From JABCZS01 sp041660525 (lineage in GTDB: Bacteria > Pseudomonadota > Gammaproteobacteria > JABCZS01): DNA of 64,000 nucleotides. The stretch covers positions 87,073-151,072 of the forward strand of contig JBAZWD010000006.1 of assembly GCA_041660525.1 (NCBI GenBank), read 5' to 3'. The first letter of the stretch is position 1; each line of letters begins with the position of its first letter. The notes beneath the pieces were generated by a model, which had not been told where the DNA came from, searched no databases, and saw only the letters and a list, made by a program, of their open reading frames with translations. The position numbers were made by a program, and so were the translations under genes. Of the stretch, positions 33,034 to 42,241 are shown piece after piece.

Positions 33034-34859
33034 GAAACCCATACTTAAAAAATCATTTGGCCGAAAGCCAATTATTTCGTAACCGAGTTTTTGTGGCTGG
33101 TATCGTTATTATCGTTTTTTTCTTATTGCTGGTCGGCCGACTTTATTATTTACAAATCCAGCAATTTACAACTTATTCAACCTTATCCGAGCAAAACCGT
33201 GTGACTTTATTACCGGTGGCGCCCAATCGGGGTCTTATTTATGATCGCAACGGGGTTTTATTGGTTGAAAATATTCCCGCTTACAGTTTACAAATTATTC
33301 CGGAAAAAGTTAATAATATTTCCGAAACCATTAATGCACTCAACGAAATCATTCCTATCACAGAGGATGAACAAAAAAACTTTTATCAACAATTAAAACT
33401 GCGCCGCCGCTTTGAAGGCGTGCCTTTAAAAGTCAATTTGGACGAACAAACAGCCGCGAAATTTTCTGTGAACAGTTATAAATTCCCCGGCGTTAAAATT
33501 TCTGCAGAATTAATGCGCCGCTATCCTTACCAAGATATTTTTTCACATTCCATTGGTTATGTTGGCCGCATCAATGAACAAGAAATGACGCAGATTGATA
33601 AAACCATTTATAGCGCTACGCAATACATAGGTAAAACCGGTATTGAACAATATTACGAAGCGCAGTTGCGTGGCATGCCTGGCTATCAACATGCGGAAAC
33701 TAATGTTCGCGGACGCATCGTGCGTATTTTAAAAAATGAAGCACCCACACATGGTAATGATTTATATTTAACCATTGATCACCCGCTACAGATTGATAGC
33801 ATCATCGCTATGGAAGGTAAACGCGGAACCGTTGTCGCTTTAGATCCTAAAACCGGTGCGATTTTAACGTTTATTAGCGCACCCGGTTTTGATCCAAATT
33901 TATTTGTAGAAGGCATAGGCCAAAACACTTATCAAGATTTATTAAATTCTTGGGAGAGACCTTTATTTAATCGTGTATTGCGCGGTCAATACCCACCTGC
34001 TTCTACCGTAAAACCCATGATTGCGCTGCAAGCATTGCAACTCGGATTTGTTACTCCAGAATATCAAATTAGCGATCCTGGATTTTATCGCTTACCCAAT
34101 GTTAAACGCGCTTATCGCGATTGGTGGAAGCCAGGACATGGTATGGTTAATGTCCATAAAGCGATAGTCGAATCCTGTGATACTTATTTTTATGCGATTT
34201 CTAATCGCATGGGCATCGATCCTATCACTGACATTATGAAACAATTTGGTTTTGGTGAAATTACAGGGATAGATCTCGTCGGTGAATTAAAAGGCGTTTT
34301 ACCGGGCAAAGAATGGAAACGCGCTAATTTAAATGAACCTTGGTATCCCGGCGAAACCTTAATTACCGCCATTGGTCAAGGATTTACGCTCACAACACCT
34401 TTGCAGCTTGCGCAAATGTCTATGATGCTAGCCAATAAAGGCGAGCGTATTCAACCACGTTTGGTAGATTATATTAAAACACCTGAAGGTGAGATCATTA
34501 AAAATGAGCCCGTACATTTAGATTCCCTACCCCCAAAAGAAGAAAAACATTGGGCTTTAATTCAACAAGCCACACGTGATGTCGTCGGCGGTGCTCGCGG
34601 TACAGCGCGTCGTATTAATAATCCTGATTTTGCTATTGCCGGAAAAACAGGAACTGCGCAAGTCTTTACCTTGGGTCAAAATGAAAAATACAACGCCAAT
34701 TTATTAAAAGAACATTTACGCGATCATTCATTATTTATTGGTTATGCGCCCGCAGACGATCCACAAATTGCACTGGCAATTGTTTTAGAAAATAATACCG
34801 GCGCTGCAGATGTTGCGCAAAAAATATTTGAAAGCTATTTAGCAAGGATAAACCAATGA
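33030..34859 (+). CDS. mrdA: penicillin-binding protein 2
   Basis: 609 residues. It is the transpeptidase of the elongasome, anchored in the inner membrane by a segment at about 22-42. The pedestal region (PNRGLIYDRNG) precedes the transpeptidase domain, with the active-site Ser in PPASTVKPM, SCD in VESCDTYFYA, and KTGT in AGKTGTAQV. It works with RodA, encoded next with an ATGA overlap, in lateral wall synthesis. Confidence 0.96.
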   Translation: MRNPYLKNHLAESQLFRNRVFVAGIVIIVFFLLLVGRLYYLQIQQFTTYSTLSEQNRVTLLPVAPNRGLIYDRNGVLLVENIPAYSLQIIPEKVNNISETINALNEIIPITEDEQKNFYQQLKLRRRFEGVPLKVNLDEQTAAKFSVNSYKFPGVKISAELMRRYPYQDIFSHSIGYVGRINEQEMTQIDKTIYSATQYIGKTGIEQYYEAQLRGMPGYQHAETNVRGRIVRILKNEAPTHGNDLYLTIDHPLQIDSIIAMEGKRGTVVALDPKTGAILTFISAPGFDPNLFVEGIGQNTYQDLLNSWERPLFNRVLRGQYPPASTVKPMIALQALQLGFVTPEYQISDPGFYRLPNVKRAYRDWWKPGHGMVNVHKAIVESCDTYFYAISNRMGIDPITDIMKQFGFGEITGIDLVGELKGVLPGKEWKRANLNEPWYPGETLITAIGQGFTLTTPLQLAQMSMMLANKGERIQPRLVDYIKTPEGEIIKNEPVHLDSLPPKEEKHWALIQQATRDVVGGARGTARRINNPDFAIAGKTGTAQVFTLGQNEKYNANLLKEHLRDHSLFIGYAPADDPQIALAIVLENNTGAADVAQKIFESYLARINQ

Positions 34860-35986
34860 AATCACTTTTAGGACTTTCAAGTTATGGTCGAAACCATACC
34901 TTGCAAAATCGTTTCTGGCAGCAAATTCACCTTGACCCTTTATTATTAGGCTTGTTAATTGCTTTAATTTCTTTAGGTTTAGTGGTGCTAGCCAGCTCAG
35001 ACGCGCAAGATCCTGGTTTAATGCAAAGACAATTGATGCGTATTGGTTTAGCACTTTTTTTAATGGTGGTTGTAGCCCAAATTCCGATTCGCTATTACTC
35101 CCTTGCAGTGCCCTGGCTTTATGGCATTAGTTTGCTGTTATTAATTGCTGTTTTATTAATTGGCTATACCAGCAATGGTGCCAAAAGCTGGTTGAATTTA
35201 GGCTTTATTCGTTTTCAACCATCGGAGCTTATGAAGCTCGCCTTGCCGATGTTGATCGCTTATTATTTTTCTAAAAAACAATTACCCTGTAGCTTTAAAG
35301 AAGCATGTGTAGGCTTAGTATTAATTGCCATTCCCTGTTTTTTGATTGCTAAACAACCCGACTTAGGCACAACCACAATGATTGCGGCGAGTGGCTGTTT
35401 TGTATTATTTCTTGCCGGTCTACGTTGGCGCTATATTCTCGGCGCGTTAATTGCCGCTGCCGCGCTTGCACCTATTTTATGGAATGTGTTGCATGAATAT
35501 CAACGCGGTCGCGTGCTGACTTTTTTAAATCCTGAAAGTGATCCGCTCGGTAGCGGTTATCAAATTATTCAATCTAAAATCGCTATAGGTTCAGGTGGTT
35601 TATTTGGTAAAGGTTGGATGAATGGTACGCAATCGCATTTAGAATTTTTGCCTGAAGCGCATACGGATTTTGTGTTTGCAGTCTTAGGCGAAGAATTCGG
35701 TTTGCTGGGTTCATTATTAATGCTGATACTTTATGCCTGCATCATACTGCGCGGTTTATACATTAGTGTTCATGCACAAGATACATTTTCGAGGCTTTTA
35801 GCTGGTAGTTTAATTTTAACCTTTTGTTTTTATGTATTTATTAACATTGGCATGGTCATGGGCTTATTTCCTGTTGTCGGTGTACCGCTGCCTTTAATTA
35901 GCTACGGCGGAACATCGATTGTGACTTTACTTGCAGGATTTGGTATCCTAATGTCTATTCATACGCATCGTAAATTAGTAGGTTAA
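34856..35986 (+). CDS. mrdB: RodA peptidoglycan glycosyltransferase
   Basis: 376 residues, about ten membrane segments, SEDS family. It polymerises glycan strands for elongation, paired with PBP2. Conserved pieces are GAKSWLNLGFIRFQPSELMKLALP (core RFQPSELMK), KQPDLGTTT and the late VPLPLISYGGTSI. It overlaps mrdA and is followed within 15 bases by mltB. Confidence 0.96.
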   Translation: MKSLLGLSSYGRNHTLQNRFWQQIHLDPLLLGLLIALISLGLVVLASSDAQDPGLMQRQLMRIGLALFLMVVVAQIPIRYYSLAVPWLYGISLLLLIAVLLIGYTSNGAKSWLNLGFIRFQPSELMKLALPMLIAYYFSKKQLPCSFKEACVGLVLIAIPCFLIAKQPDLGTTTMIAASGCFVLFLAGLRWRYILGALIAAAALAPILWNVLHEYQRGRVLTFLNPESDPLGSGYQIIQSKIAIGSGGLFGKGWMNGTQSHLEFLPEAHTDFVFAVLGEEFGLLGSLLMLILYACIILRGLYISVHAQDTFSRLLAGSLILTFCFYVFINIGMVMGLFPVVGVPLPLISYGGTSIVTLLAGFGILMSIHTHRKLVG

Positions 35987-36000
35987 TGAAGGGAGTTATC

Positions 36001-36981
36001 ATGACGATAAAAAAATGGTGTTTAGTAGTTTTATGTTTCATCATGAGCCCGGCTTATGCCGATATTAGCGAGCGCAAAGATGTTCAAGCTTTTATTCAAG
36101 ACATGGTCAAAGAACATGGCTTCTCAGAAGCAGAATTAAACGCGGCATTTAAAAAAGTCACCATCAATCAAGGTATTATTGATGCGATGGATCGCCCTGC
36201 TGAAAAAACAAAACCCTGGTATGAATATGAGGCCATGTTTGTCACTAACGCTTCCGTGATTGCGGGTGTTAAATTCTGGAAAGAAAATGAAGCTGCTTTA
36301 GCAAAAGCAGAAAAAGAATACGGTGTACCGCCTGAAATTATTCTTGCCATTTTGGGCGTAGAAACGCGCTTTGGCCAAAATACCGGTGGATATTCTGTAT
36401 TAACGGCGCTGTCAACATTATCATTTGAATACCCCAGACGCAGCCCATTTTTCACCAGTGAATTAAAACAATTCTTTCTATTAACACGTGAAGAAGGTGT
36501 TGATCCAACAAGCTTAATGGGTTCTTATGCCGGCGCTATGGGTACCCCACAATTTATGCCTAGCAGTTACCGTAGTTATGCGATTGATTTTTCCGGTAAT
36601 GGCAAACGTGATATTTGGCACAATAATACCGATGTTATTGGTAGCGTCGCTAATTATTTCAAAGCCCGTGGCTGGAAACGTGGTGAACCTGTAGCTTTTC
36701 AAGCTAATACGACTGGCAATGCTTATAAAGACATCGCTGTAAATCAAATTGATCCTTTTATTTCCATCGCTGCGCTTAAAGATAAAGGCGTAACACCGCG
36801 TGAAAAAATTAACCTTGATCCTAACCAACTTGCTACATTAATTGAATTAAAAGCTAAAGATGGCAATGAATATTGGATAGGCTTAAATAATTTTGAAACC
36901 ATCATGCGCTATAATCCAAGAGTCATGTATGCAATGGCCGTTTTTGAATTAAGTCAAAAAATTAAAGAATTACATGGATAA
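36001..36981 (+). CDS. mltB: lytic murein transglycosylase B
   Basis: 326 residues from ATG 36001, with GGGAG 5 bases upstream; an ATG at 35986 overlapping the rodA stop would add 5 residues before the leader. A signal peptide ends at about 20 (SPAYADIS) with no lipobox, so the protein is soluble and periplasmic or attached by other means. The catalytic Glu is in LAILGVETRFGQ; GSYAGAMGTPQFMPSSY and NYFKARGW are family blocks. It cleaves glycan strands to 1,6-anhydro ends. The 3' end overlaps rlpA by 8 bases. Confidence 0.93.
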   Translation: MTIKKWCLVVLCFIMSPAYADISERKDVQAFIQDMVKEHGFSEAELNAAFKKVTINQGIIDAMDRPAEKTKPWYEYEAMFVTNASVIAGVKFWKENEAALAKAEKEYGVPPEIILAILGVETRFGQNTGGYSVLTALSTLSFEYPRRSPFFTSELKQFFLLTREEGVDPTSLMGSYAGAMGTPQFMPSSYRSYAIDFSGNGKRDIWHNNTDVIGSVANYFKARGWKRGEPVAFQANTTGNAYKDIAVNQIDPFISIAALKDKGVTPREKINLDPNQLATLIELKAKDGNEYWIGLNNFETIMRYNPRVMYAMAVFELSQKIKELHG

Positions 36982-37807
36982 TAAATTGCGCCTAATCATT
37001 ATTTTTACATTGTCAACATTGCTTATTGGCTGCGGTAGTGTCACAAAAACAAATAGTCGCTATGCGCAAGAACATGATAGCGCACCGGGTGAACCTAAAG
37101 ACGTCAAAGATGTTCCTGATGCTGTTCCCAAGCATGAACCTAAAAGCAAATATGGCAATATGGATTCTTATGAAGTCTTTGGTAAACGTTATTACACCAA
37201 AGATTCCAGCAGCGGTTACGTTGCTCAAGGCAAAGCATCTTGGTATGGCACGAAATTTCATGGCGCTCGTACATCCAGCGGTGAAACATATGATATGTAT
37301 GAAATGACTGCTGCGCATACTACTTTGCCACTACCGACTTATGCACGTGTGACCAATACCGCCAATGGCAAAAGTGTTATTGTAAAAATCAATGATCGCG
37401 GTCCTTTTCACAGTGACAGAATTATCGATTTATCTTATGCAGCCGCAGCCAGAATTGGTATTTTAAATCAAGGCGTCGGTCATGTGAAAGTGGAAGCCAT
37501 TGATCCCAACACGCATAAATCTGCACCCATACCGACGATTATGTCCGCAGAAAATAAAAAAGCACCCGCTCCTGCTAGCGATCAATATTATTTACAAGTT
37601 GCTGCTTTTGGCGATAAAACCTATGCTGAAAAAATGATGAGGGATCTTGAAAACATTATTGATGAGCCCATGCAAATCAGTCAAAAGAATTCATCTGATT
37701 TTTACCGCGTACAAGTTGGACCTTTTAAAGATGAAACCAGCGCGAAAGCTTATGAATCACAACTTGCCAGTTTAATTGCGCAAAAGCCTGTTCTCGTAAC
37801 CCGTTAA
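36974..37807 (+). CDS. rlpA: RlpA septal/rare lipoprotein, lytic transglycosylase
   Basis: 277 residues. The lipobox LLIGC gives a lipid anchor. A double-psi beta-barrel (about 85-180) has ASWYGTKFHG, SGETYDM, TAAHTTLPLPTYARVTN and KINDRGPF with the catalytic His and Asp expected for RlpA. The SPOR domain (about 205-277, YYLQVAAFGDKTYAEKMM) binds denuded glycans at division sites. The order mrdA-mrdB-mltB-rlpA is the classical one. dacA, often next, is absent here. Confidence 0.93.
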   Translation: MDNKLRLIIIFTLSTLLIGCGSVTKTNSRYAQEHDSAPGEPKDVKDVPDAVPKHEPKSKYGNMDSYEVFGKRYYTKDSSSGYVAQGKASWYGTKFHGARTSSGETYDMYEMTAAHTTLPLPTYARVTNTANGKSVIVKINDRGPFHSDRIIDLSYAAAARIGILNQGVGHVKVEAIDPNTHKSAPIPTIMSAENKKAPAPASDQYYLQVAAFGDKTYAEKMMRDLENIIDEPMQISQKNSSDFYRVQVGPFKDETSAKAYESQLASLIAQKPVLVTR

Positions 37808-37827
37808 TTTAAACAAGGAGTGTTGAA

Positions 37828-37953
37828 ATGAAATATCCATTACTAATCGCTGTATTAACTCTTTTAGTATCTGCTTGCAACACCATGCACGGCGTAGGCG
37901 CTGATGTTTCTGAAGGTGGCGAAGCGATACAAAATGCTGCAGATACGGAATAA
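37828..37953 (+). CDS. entericidin-like small lipoprotein
   Basis: 41 residues. AAGGAG stands 7 bases before ATG 37828. The leader MKYPLLIAVLTLLVSAC ends in a lipobox Cys, followed by NTMHGVGADVSEGGEAIQNA, the pattern of the entericidin EcnA/EcnB family (N-T-x-x-G-x-G-x-D). Entericidins are small membrane lipoproteins linked to a bacteriolytic antidote/toxin pair and to envelope stress. Only one copy is seen here. It lies 20 bases after rlpA. Confidence 0.85.
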   Translation: MKYPLLIAVLTLLVSACNTMHGVGADVSEGGEAIQNAADTE

Positions 37954-37990
37954 AATTTTTTAATACAATCTGAACCCAGGGATGGATAAA

Positions 37991-38752
37991 ATGAACCGAT
38001 ATCAATACGCGCTCACTTCAGGTCTAATGTTAATAGCCAGCACTACTGCATGGGCTGACTATGACGTTGATCCTTATGTTGAGCTCTTATTAATGGCGGG
38101 TGTCACCACGACAGATTCTGAAAATGCTACCTTAGAGACATTTAGTTTTCAAGAATTAGAACAAACCAATCAAAGCGATTGGAATTTTTTCACCGGTCAA
38201 GTCGGTGTTAGCTATGTTTATCCTTTAGCTGATTTCTCAACCGGCGTCGTGGACTGGTTTCCAAGCATTATGCCGCAAATCAATGTTTATTTTATCGATA
38301 GCGGCGAAATTGTCGGTAATATGTATGAACAACCCACAAATGTGAATAATTTAGATTATACGATGGATTACGATAATATCCGCGCCATGTTTGATTTAGG
38401 CATCACAGTTTTAGCCATTGATAGGTTTTCAATCTATGCACTTGCGGGTGTGGGTATGTCATGGAATAGCATTGATTTTAAAGCTAATCCCACACCAGAA
38501 GGCATGGATAATGACGTCGATCCCTTTGAATTATACGGCCAACACAGCAGCAGTATGGCTTATGAATTTGGCGGCGGCGTTTCTTATGCACTATTAGATT
38601 CTGTTGCTATTTCTGTAGAATATTTATATGCCGGCATTTTGGATGTCAAAATAGATCAAGACAATAATGATTATACAGCCGACGTAGCCAGCACAGAATT
38701 TGATATTAATACGCAAACAATCTTAGCGGGCTTGCGACTTAAATTCCCATAA
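37991..38752 (+). CDS. outer-membrane beta-barrel protein
   Basis: 253 residues from ATG 37991; the ATG at 37982 has GGG too close to act as ribosome site. The signal peptide ends at TTAWADYD. The rest alternates polar and hydrophobic residues as in small eight-stranded barrels, with strands such as VGVSYVYPLADFS, FSIYALAGVGMSW, YEFGGGVSYALL and ILAGLRLKFP at the end. The last residue is Pro rather than the usual Phe. Such proteins in Legionella and Coxiella are abundant surface antigens. The exact family is not identified. Confidence 0.72.
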   Translation: MNRYQYALTSGLMLIASTTAWADYDVDPYVELLLMAGVTTTDSENATLETFSFQELEQTNQSDWNFFTGQVGVSYVYPLADFSTGVVDWFPSIMPQINVYFIDSGEIVGNMYEQPTNVNNLDYTMDYDNIRAMFDLGITVLAIDRFSIYALAGVGMSWNSIDFKANPTPEGMDNDVDPFELYGQHSSSMAYEFGGGVSYALLDSVAISVEYLYAGILDVKIDQDNNDYTADVASTEFDINTQTILAGLRLKFP

Positions 38753-38772
38753 ATTTGTGAGTAGGAAGTTCC

Positions 38773-39780
38773 ATGGGGTTAACAATATTAAATGCCTATA
38801 AAGGCTCAAGAGCATTTGCAAGTTTTATCAAATCTTCCTTTTCACTTCATTATCATGAATTTAAAATAATCCGTAGAGTAACAGAACTGCATAAAGCTGG
38901 CAAAAATGAAGTTTCAGAAGCCATACATACCCCCAGTAATAAATTATTTTTTTTAAAAAATATTAGCAACAATGCGCAATTTGACGAAATGCGCATTAAA
39001 GCAGAAGAAGAAGGCAAATCTACGGATGGCATTGGTTATTCTTTGGAAGAACAAAAATTTCGTATCGCAAAAGAAGTCTTTGCAACAAGTATAATGAAAC
39101 ATATTTTAGGTGATAAACATACGCCAGCTAGTATTCACCCGGTAAAACGTATTGAAAATGGGCTTGAATCCATACTCGTGGCTTCCGAATCTGTGGGCGA
39201 TCTAACAAGTTTATTGGAGAATAATTTCACAGTTAAAAACGGTAAAACATTTATTACCATTAACAATAAAGAATACGAAACTTACGGCCGCCTAGCCATA
39301 AAAATTGCCCAACATCTTCTAGGTGAGCGCGATGGTAATCCACAAAATATCGGCGTGGTACTGGATGAAATAGAACCTTTAGCGGTAAAAACAATTGATC
39401 ATGAACACAGTTTTGAACGCCACTTAGGGCAACTCGACAATCCAGAGCAAAGAAACAAAATTATTGACGAAGAAGTAGAAAGCCTTATTCGGGCAAATGT
39501 ATTTACACCTTTTGGTAAAAAAATGGATTTGCATCAAGAACACATTAATACCCGCGATCCAATTCGTTTAAAAATTATTCACGATATTGCACACTTATTA
39601 AATGACGGCACAGTCATTCGTAAATTGTTTCAACAGACATTCAGCCATGATCATTCACCGCTTTATAGAAAAAAAATACAAGGAATTGTCACACATCTTG
39701 AATTGATGCGGGATATTTACACAAAAGCGGATTTAAAATTACATGAAAAACATCAATCGGCTCAGCGGCTTAGTATATAA
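38773..39780 (+). CDS. atypical kinase-like protein (PI-kinase/HipA-type catalytic motifs)
   Basis: 335 residues, no signal peptide or membrane span. Motifs in kinase order: KLFFLKNI with Lys62 as possible ATP-binding lysine; AKEVFATSI with Glu101; a hinge-like ILVASESVGDL (about 124-134); GERDGNPQNIGVV with Asp177 and Asn182 spaced D-x4-N as in catalytic loops; and VKTIDHEHSF with Asp199 in the metal (DFG) position. This fits the PI3/PI4-kinase and HipA-like fold used by several Legionella effectors rather than classical protein kinases. The substrate is unknown. It lies 20 bases after the outer-membrane protein but is functionally unrelated. Family call is motif-based. Confidence 0.55.
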   Translation: MGLTILNAYKGSRAFASFIKSSFSLHYHEFKIIRRVTELHKAGKNEVSEAIHTPSNKLFFLKNISNNAQFDEMRIKAEEEGKSTDGIGYSLEEQKFRIAKEVFATSIMKHILGDKHTPASIHPVKRIENGLESILVASESVGDLTSLLENNFTVKNGKTFITINNKEYETYGRLAIKIAQHLLGERDGNPQNIGVVLDEIEPLAVKTIDHEHSFERHLGQLDNPEQRNKIIDEEVESLIRANVFTPFGKKMDLHQEHINTRDPIRLKIIHDIAHLLNDGTVIRKLFQQTFSHDHSPLYRKKIQGIVTHLELMRDIYTKADLKLHEKHQSAQRLSI

Positions 39781-39795
39781 GCTCAATAGAGCAAA

Positions 39796-39880
39796 TTGTA
39801 AGATATACCTTACAAAATATGCAATTTATTGCAATATGGAGATTACAATAATAGAGTTATTTTGTAATATGCATATTACA
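39796..39880. repeat. cluster of palindromes between convergent genes
   Basis: TTGTAAG (39796-39802), 6 bases, CTTACAA (39809-39815) is a perfect inverted repeat. TGTAATATGCATATTACA (39863-39880) is a perfect 18-bp palindrome. Related pieces (ttgcaatat, gattacaata, ttatgtaac) lie around them. No U-tract follows either, so they are not typical terminators. Confidence 0.6.
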
Positions 39881-39890
39881 CATTATGTAA

Positions 39891-40739
39891 CTATTTGATT
39901 ATATTGGCTTCTTTTACATATAGTTGCTTAAACGTCTCAAACGCTAAATCGATAGCTCGCTCAATAGACTGGCCAGCTTCTTGTGTTTCACAAACCGCAT
40001 CTTCGTCGGTTCCTACTATGGCTAAGATCGCGCCCGTAATTATTTTATGCTGGGGTAATTTAAAATCTTCTGCTAAATGAAAACCCATAATCGATGATAA
40101 AATAAAAAGTATGGAACACTCCATTTCAGAAGCTAAAACACCTGCTTTTTTTAAATATTGCACGTAGTCCTCGTTTTCTTTCAAAAAAGAACATTTAATT
40201 TCGCGGGCATAAAATGAACCTTTTGAATGGATAATTCCGGCATGTACTCTTTCGTTATTTTTTGCAGCTTCTAATGCAGCTGTTATCATTTCTATGGATG
40301 CCGTTGCTGGAAATTCTGAGGGCATGTAATTTCCTGAGGTATCTTCATCGCGCACCGCTGCGGTGGCTATGACAACATCGCCAACTTTTACAAAATTCGA
40401 TTGCAGCGAACCTGCTGTGCCTACCCGTAAAAAGCGTTTTGCACCTAAGATACAGAGTTCATGAAAAATAATATCTGCACTTGCGGCGCCCATGCCTGTA
40501 GAAATAGCTGCAACGTCAATTTTGCTATTACCATCCATGATATAACCTAAATATAGATTATGTCCGCGTTGATGTTTTTTCTGTTTGCGATCTTGAAAAT
40601 GTTCAGCAATTTTTTCTGCGCGGGAAGTACAACCAGTTAAAAAAACGTAGCGGCCTAAGGTGCCATTGCCTTTAAAATCTTCTGGGCTAGCATTAATGTG
40701 CATGGGTTTTAATTTTAGGTAATCTGTTTTTGGGAGCAT
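39891..40739 (-). CDS. nucleoside phosphorylase, uridine-phosphorylase type
   Basis: 282 residues. The NP-I family core is visible: AAISTGMGAASADIIFHEL, FLRVGTAGSLQ (phosphate and ribose site), RDEDTSGNYMPSEFPA and VLASEMECSILFIL (the Glu-Met-Glu type ribose motif). These enzymes split nucleosides with phosphate to base and ribose-1-phosphate for salvage. The MPSEFPA loop points to uridine rather than purine substrates, with moderate certainty. It is in the same direction as the DOT1-like gene upstream, 22 bases apart. Confidence 0.8.
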   Translation of the reverse strand: MLPKTDYLKLKPMHINASPEDFKGNGTLGRYVFLTGCTSRAEKIAEHFQDRKQKKHQRGHNLYLGYIMDGNSKIDVAAISTGMGAASADIIFHELCILGAKRFLRVGTAGSLQSNFVKVGDVVIATAAVRDEDTSGNYMPSEFPATASIEMITAALEAAKNNERVHAGIIHSKGSFYAREIKCSFLKENEDYVQYLKKAGVLASEMECSILFILSSIMGFHLAEDFKLPQHKIITGAILAIVGTDEDAVCETQEAGQSIERAIDLAFETFKQLYVKEANIIK

Positions 40740-40761
40740 AGCTTGACCCTTTCGTTATAAT

Positions 40762-41373
40762 TTAATGGCGAACATAAATACCTACACGCACTATACCACA
40801 ACTCATGGGTAAAAAATCACTGTAATGCATAGCAAAGTGATCCGAGGGTAATAATTTACTGATGATTATGATTTGTGTGCCTGGCTTTAGTTGCTTTAGT
40901 TTTTCTAAAATATTCTGCCAAAAATCAGCTATGAATGCGCTTGCATTAATAAAAATAATATTGGCCTCTGACCAATCGCTTGTTAATAAATCGGCTTGAA
41001 TGAAATGAATGGTTTTATTTTTCAATAATTCTGATTGTTGAATTGATATTGCACTGTTGTGCAATAGCTCCAATTGTTCAATGCCACATGTTTTTTTAAA
41101 ATCATATAATAAAGCTGCACATACTACGGCTTTTCCAACACCAGATCCTAAATCATAAAAAATACTTTCTTTATTTATTTCACATTGATCTAAAAGTTTA
41201 ATAAAGCTTTTATAGTTAATTTCACCGTAAATATATTCATAAGAAAATAATTGCTGATCGGCTCGTCCTTGTTTGGCTAAGTTAAAGCCAGGTACGTTAT
41301 AGTAAAGTTTATGGCATACAGCCATCGCTTGTCGTCTTTTTTTATACTGGGCTAGCCAGTTGAAGTTAATCAT
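40762..41373 (-). CDS. DOT1-like SAM-dependent methyltransferase
   Basis: 203 residues. The order and spacing follow eukaryotic DOT1: YGEINYKSF; IFYDLGSGVGKAVVCAALL (SAM motif I, DLGSGxG); CGIEQLE (acidic motif II); ADLLTSDW; then IIFINASAF followed by LKQLKPGTQIIIISK, aligning with VNNFAF and the G-G-R-I-V-S-S-K strand of human DOT1L, including the key Asn. No signal peptide. DOT1 methylates histone H3 Lys79 in eukaryotes; bacterial relatives are mostly uncharacterised. In a host-associated bacterium a secreted chromatin modifier is possible, but a bacterial substrate is equally so. Divergent from another methyltransferase gene (56 bases between starts). Confidence 0.7.
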   Translation of the reverse strand: MINFNWLAQYKKRRQAMAVCHKLYYNVPGFNLAKQGRADQQLFSYEYIYGEINYKSFIKLLDQCEINKESIFYDLGSGVGKAVVCAALLYDFKKTCGIEQLELLHNSAISIQQSELLKNKTIHFIQADLLTSDWSEANIIFINASAFIADFWQNILEKLKQLKPGTQIIIISKLLPSDHFAMHYSDFLPMSCGIVRVGIYVRH

Positions 41374-41429
41374 AAGAACCTGTGGGTATGCTAAACTAAA
41401 ATTTATTATACTACAGATGAGCTATAAGC

Positions 41430-42194
41430 ATGAACCATTCCAGCGCCAAAGCGTCACATTATGATAAAGACGCTGCCCAATACGATATATTCAACGAAAA
41501 AAATTCAGCCATTATCAATCATACGATAGAAAAAATTCTTAAAAAATATAAAGTTCATACCGTATTAGATATGACTTGTGGCACAGGATCCCAGGTTTTT
41601 TGGCTAGCAAAACGTGGCTTTGAAGTGACTGGCTCTGACATTAACTCTAAAATGCTAACGATTGCTAAACGTAAAGCTTTGGTAAAAAAATACCCTGTTG
41701 AATTTTTCAAAAAAGATATACGTACAGCGCAGCTGGGTGAATTCGATGCCGTGATCACTATATTTAATGCCATTGGTCATTTAACAAAAAGAGATTTTGA
41801 AAAAGCGGTACGTAATATTTATAACAATTTGAAACCCGGCGGTTTATATATTTTTGATATTAATAATTTAAATTATTTACTTAAAGGTAATAACATTACG
41901 CACTTAACGATCGACTGGCAAGAAGCAACGGGTAATAAAAAAATACGTGAAATTCAATACAGCACGATTAATAAAGCAGGTATTCTTGCTTCTTATACGA
42001 CATCTTATATTCAAAAAAATGATGCGCAGCCTAAAATTATTAAGCAAGCACAAACTTTACAAGTGTACACAGCTTCGCAACTTACAGAAATCCTACAGCA
42101 GAATGAATTTAAAGTCATTGGTAAATTTGCAATTGATGGTAAAAAATTCATGGAAACTAAAAGCGATCGTATTCTTATGATTGCAAAAAAATGA
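41430..42194 (+). CDS. class I SAM-dependent methyltransferase
   Basis: 254 residues. Motif I VLDMTCGTGSQVFWLA (about 48-63), motif II GSDINSKML, and the post-motif FDAVITIFNAIGHL and LKPGGLYIFDINN define a small-molecule type class I methyltransferase (Methyltransf_11/25 group). The substrate cannot be told. It precedes the alkylsulfatase gene by 47 bases and is divergent from the DOT1-like gene; whether the neighbours cooperate is unknown. Confidence 0.8.
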   Translation: MNHSSAKASHYDKDAAQYDIFNEKNSAIINHTIEKILKKYKVHTVLDMTCGTGSQVFWLAKRGFEVTGSDINSKMLTIAKRKALVKKYPVEFFKKDIRTAQLGEFDAVITIFNAIGHLTKRDFEKAVRNIYNNLKPGGLYIFDINNLNYLLKGNNITHLTIDWQEATGNKKIREIQYSTINKAGILASYTTSYIQKNDAQPKIIKQAQTLQVYTASQLTEILQQNEFKVIGKFAIDGKKFMETKSDRILMIAKK

Positions 42195-42241
42195 AGCGAT
42201 TATGCTATATTTAAGTATATTTTCTAGAACTGGGAAACATC

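Noticed and set aside
37828..37953. Entericidin-like peptide as one half of an EcnA/EcnB toxin-antidote pair
   Set aside because: Only a single copy is present; the next gene is an outer-membrane barrel.
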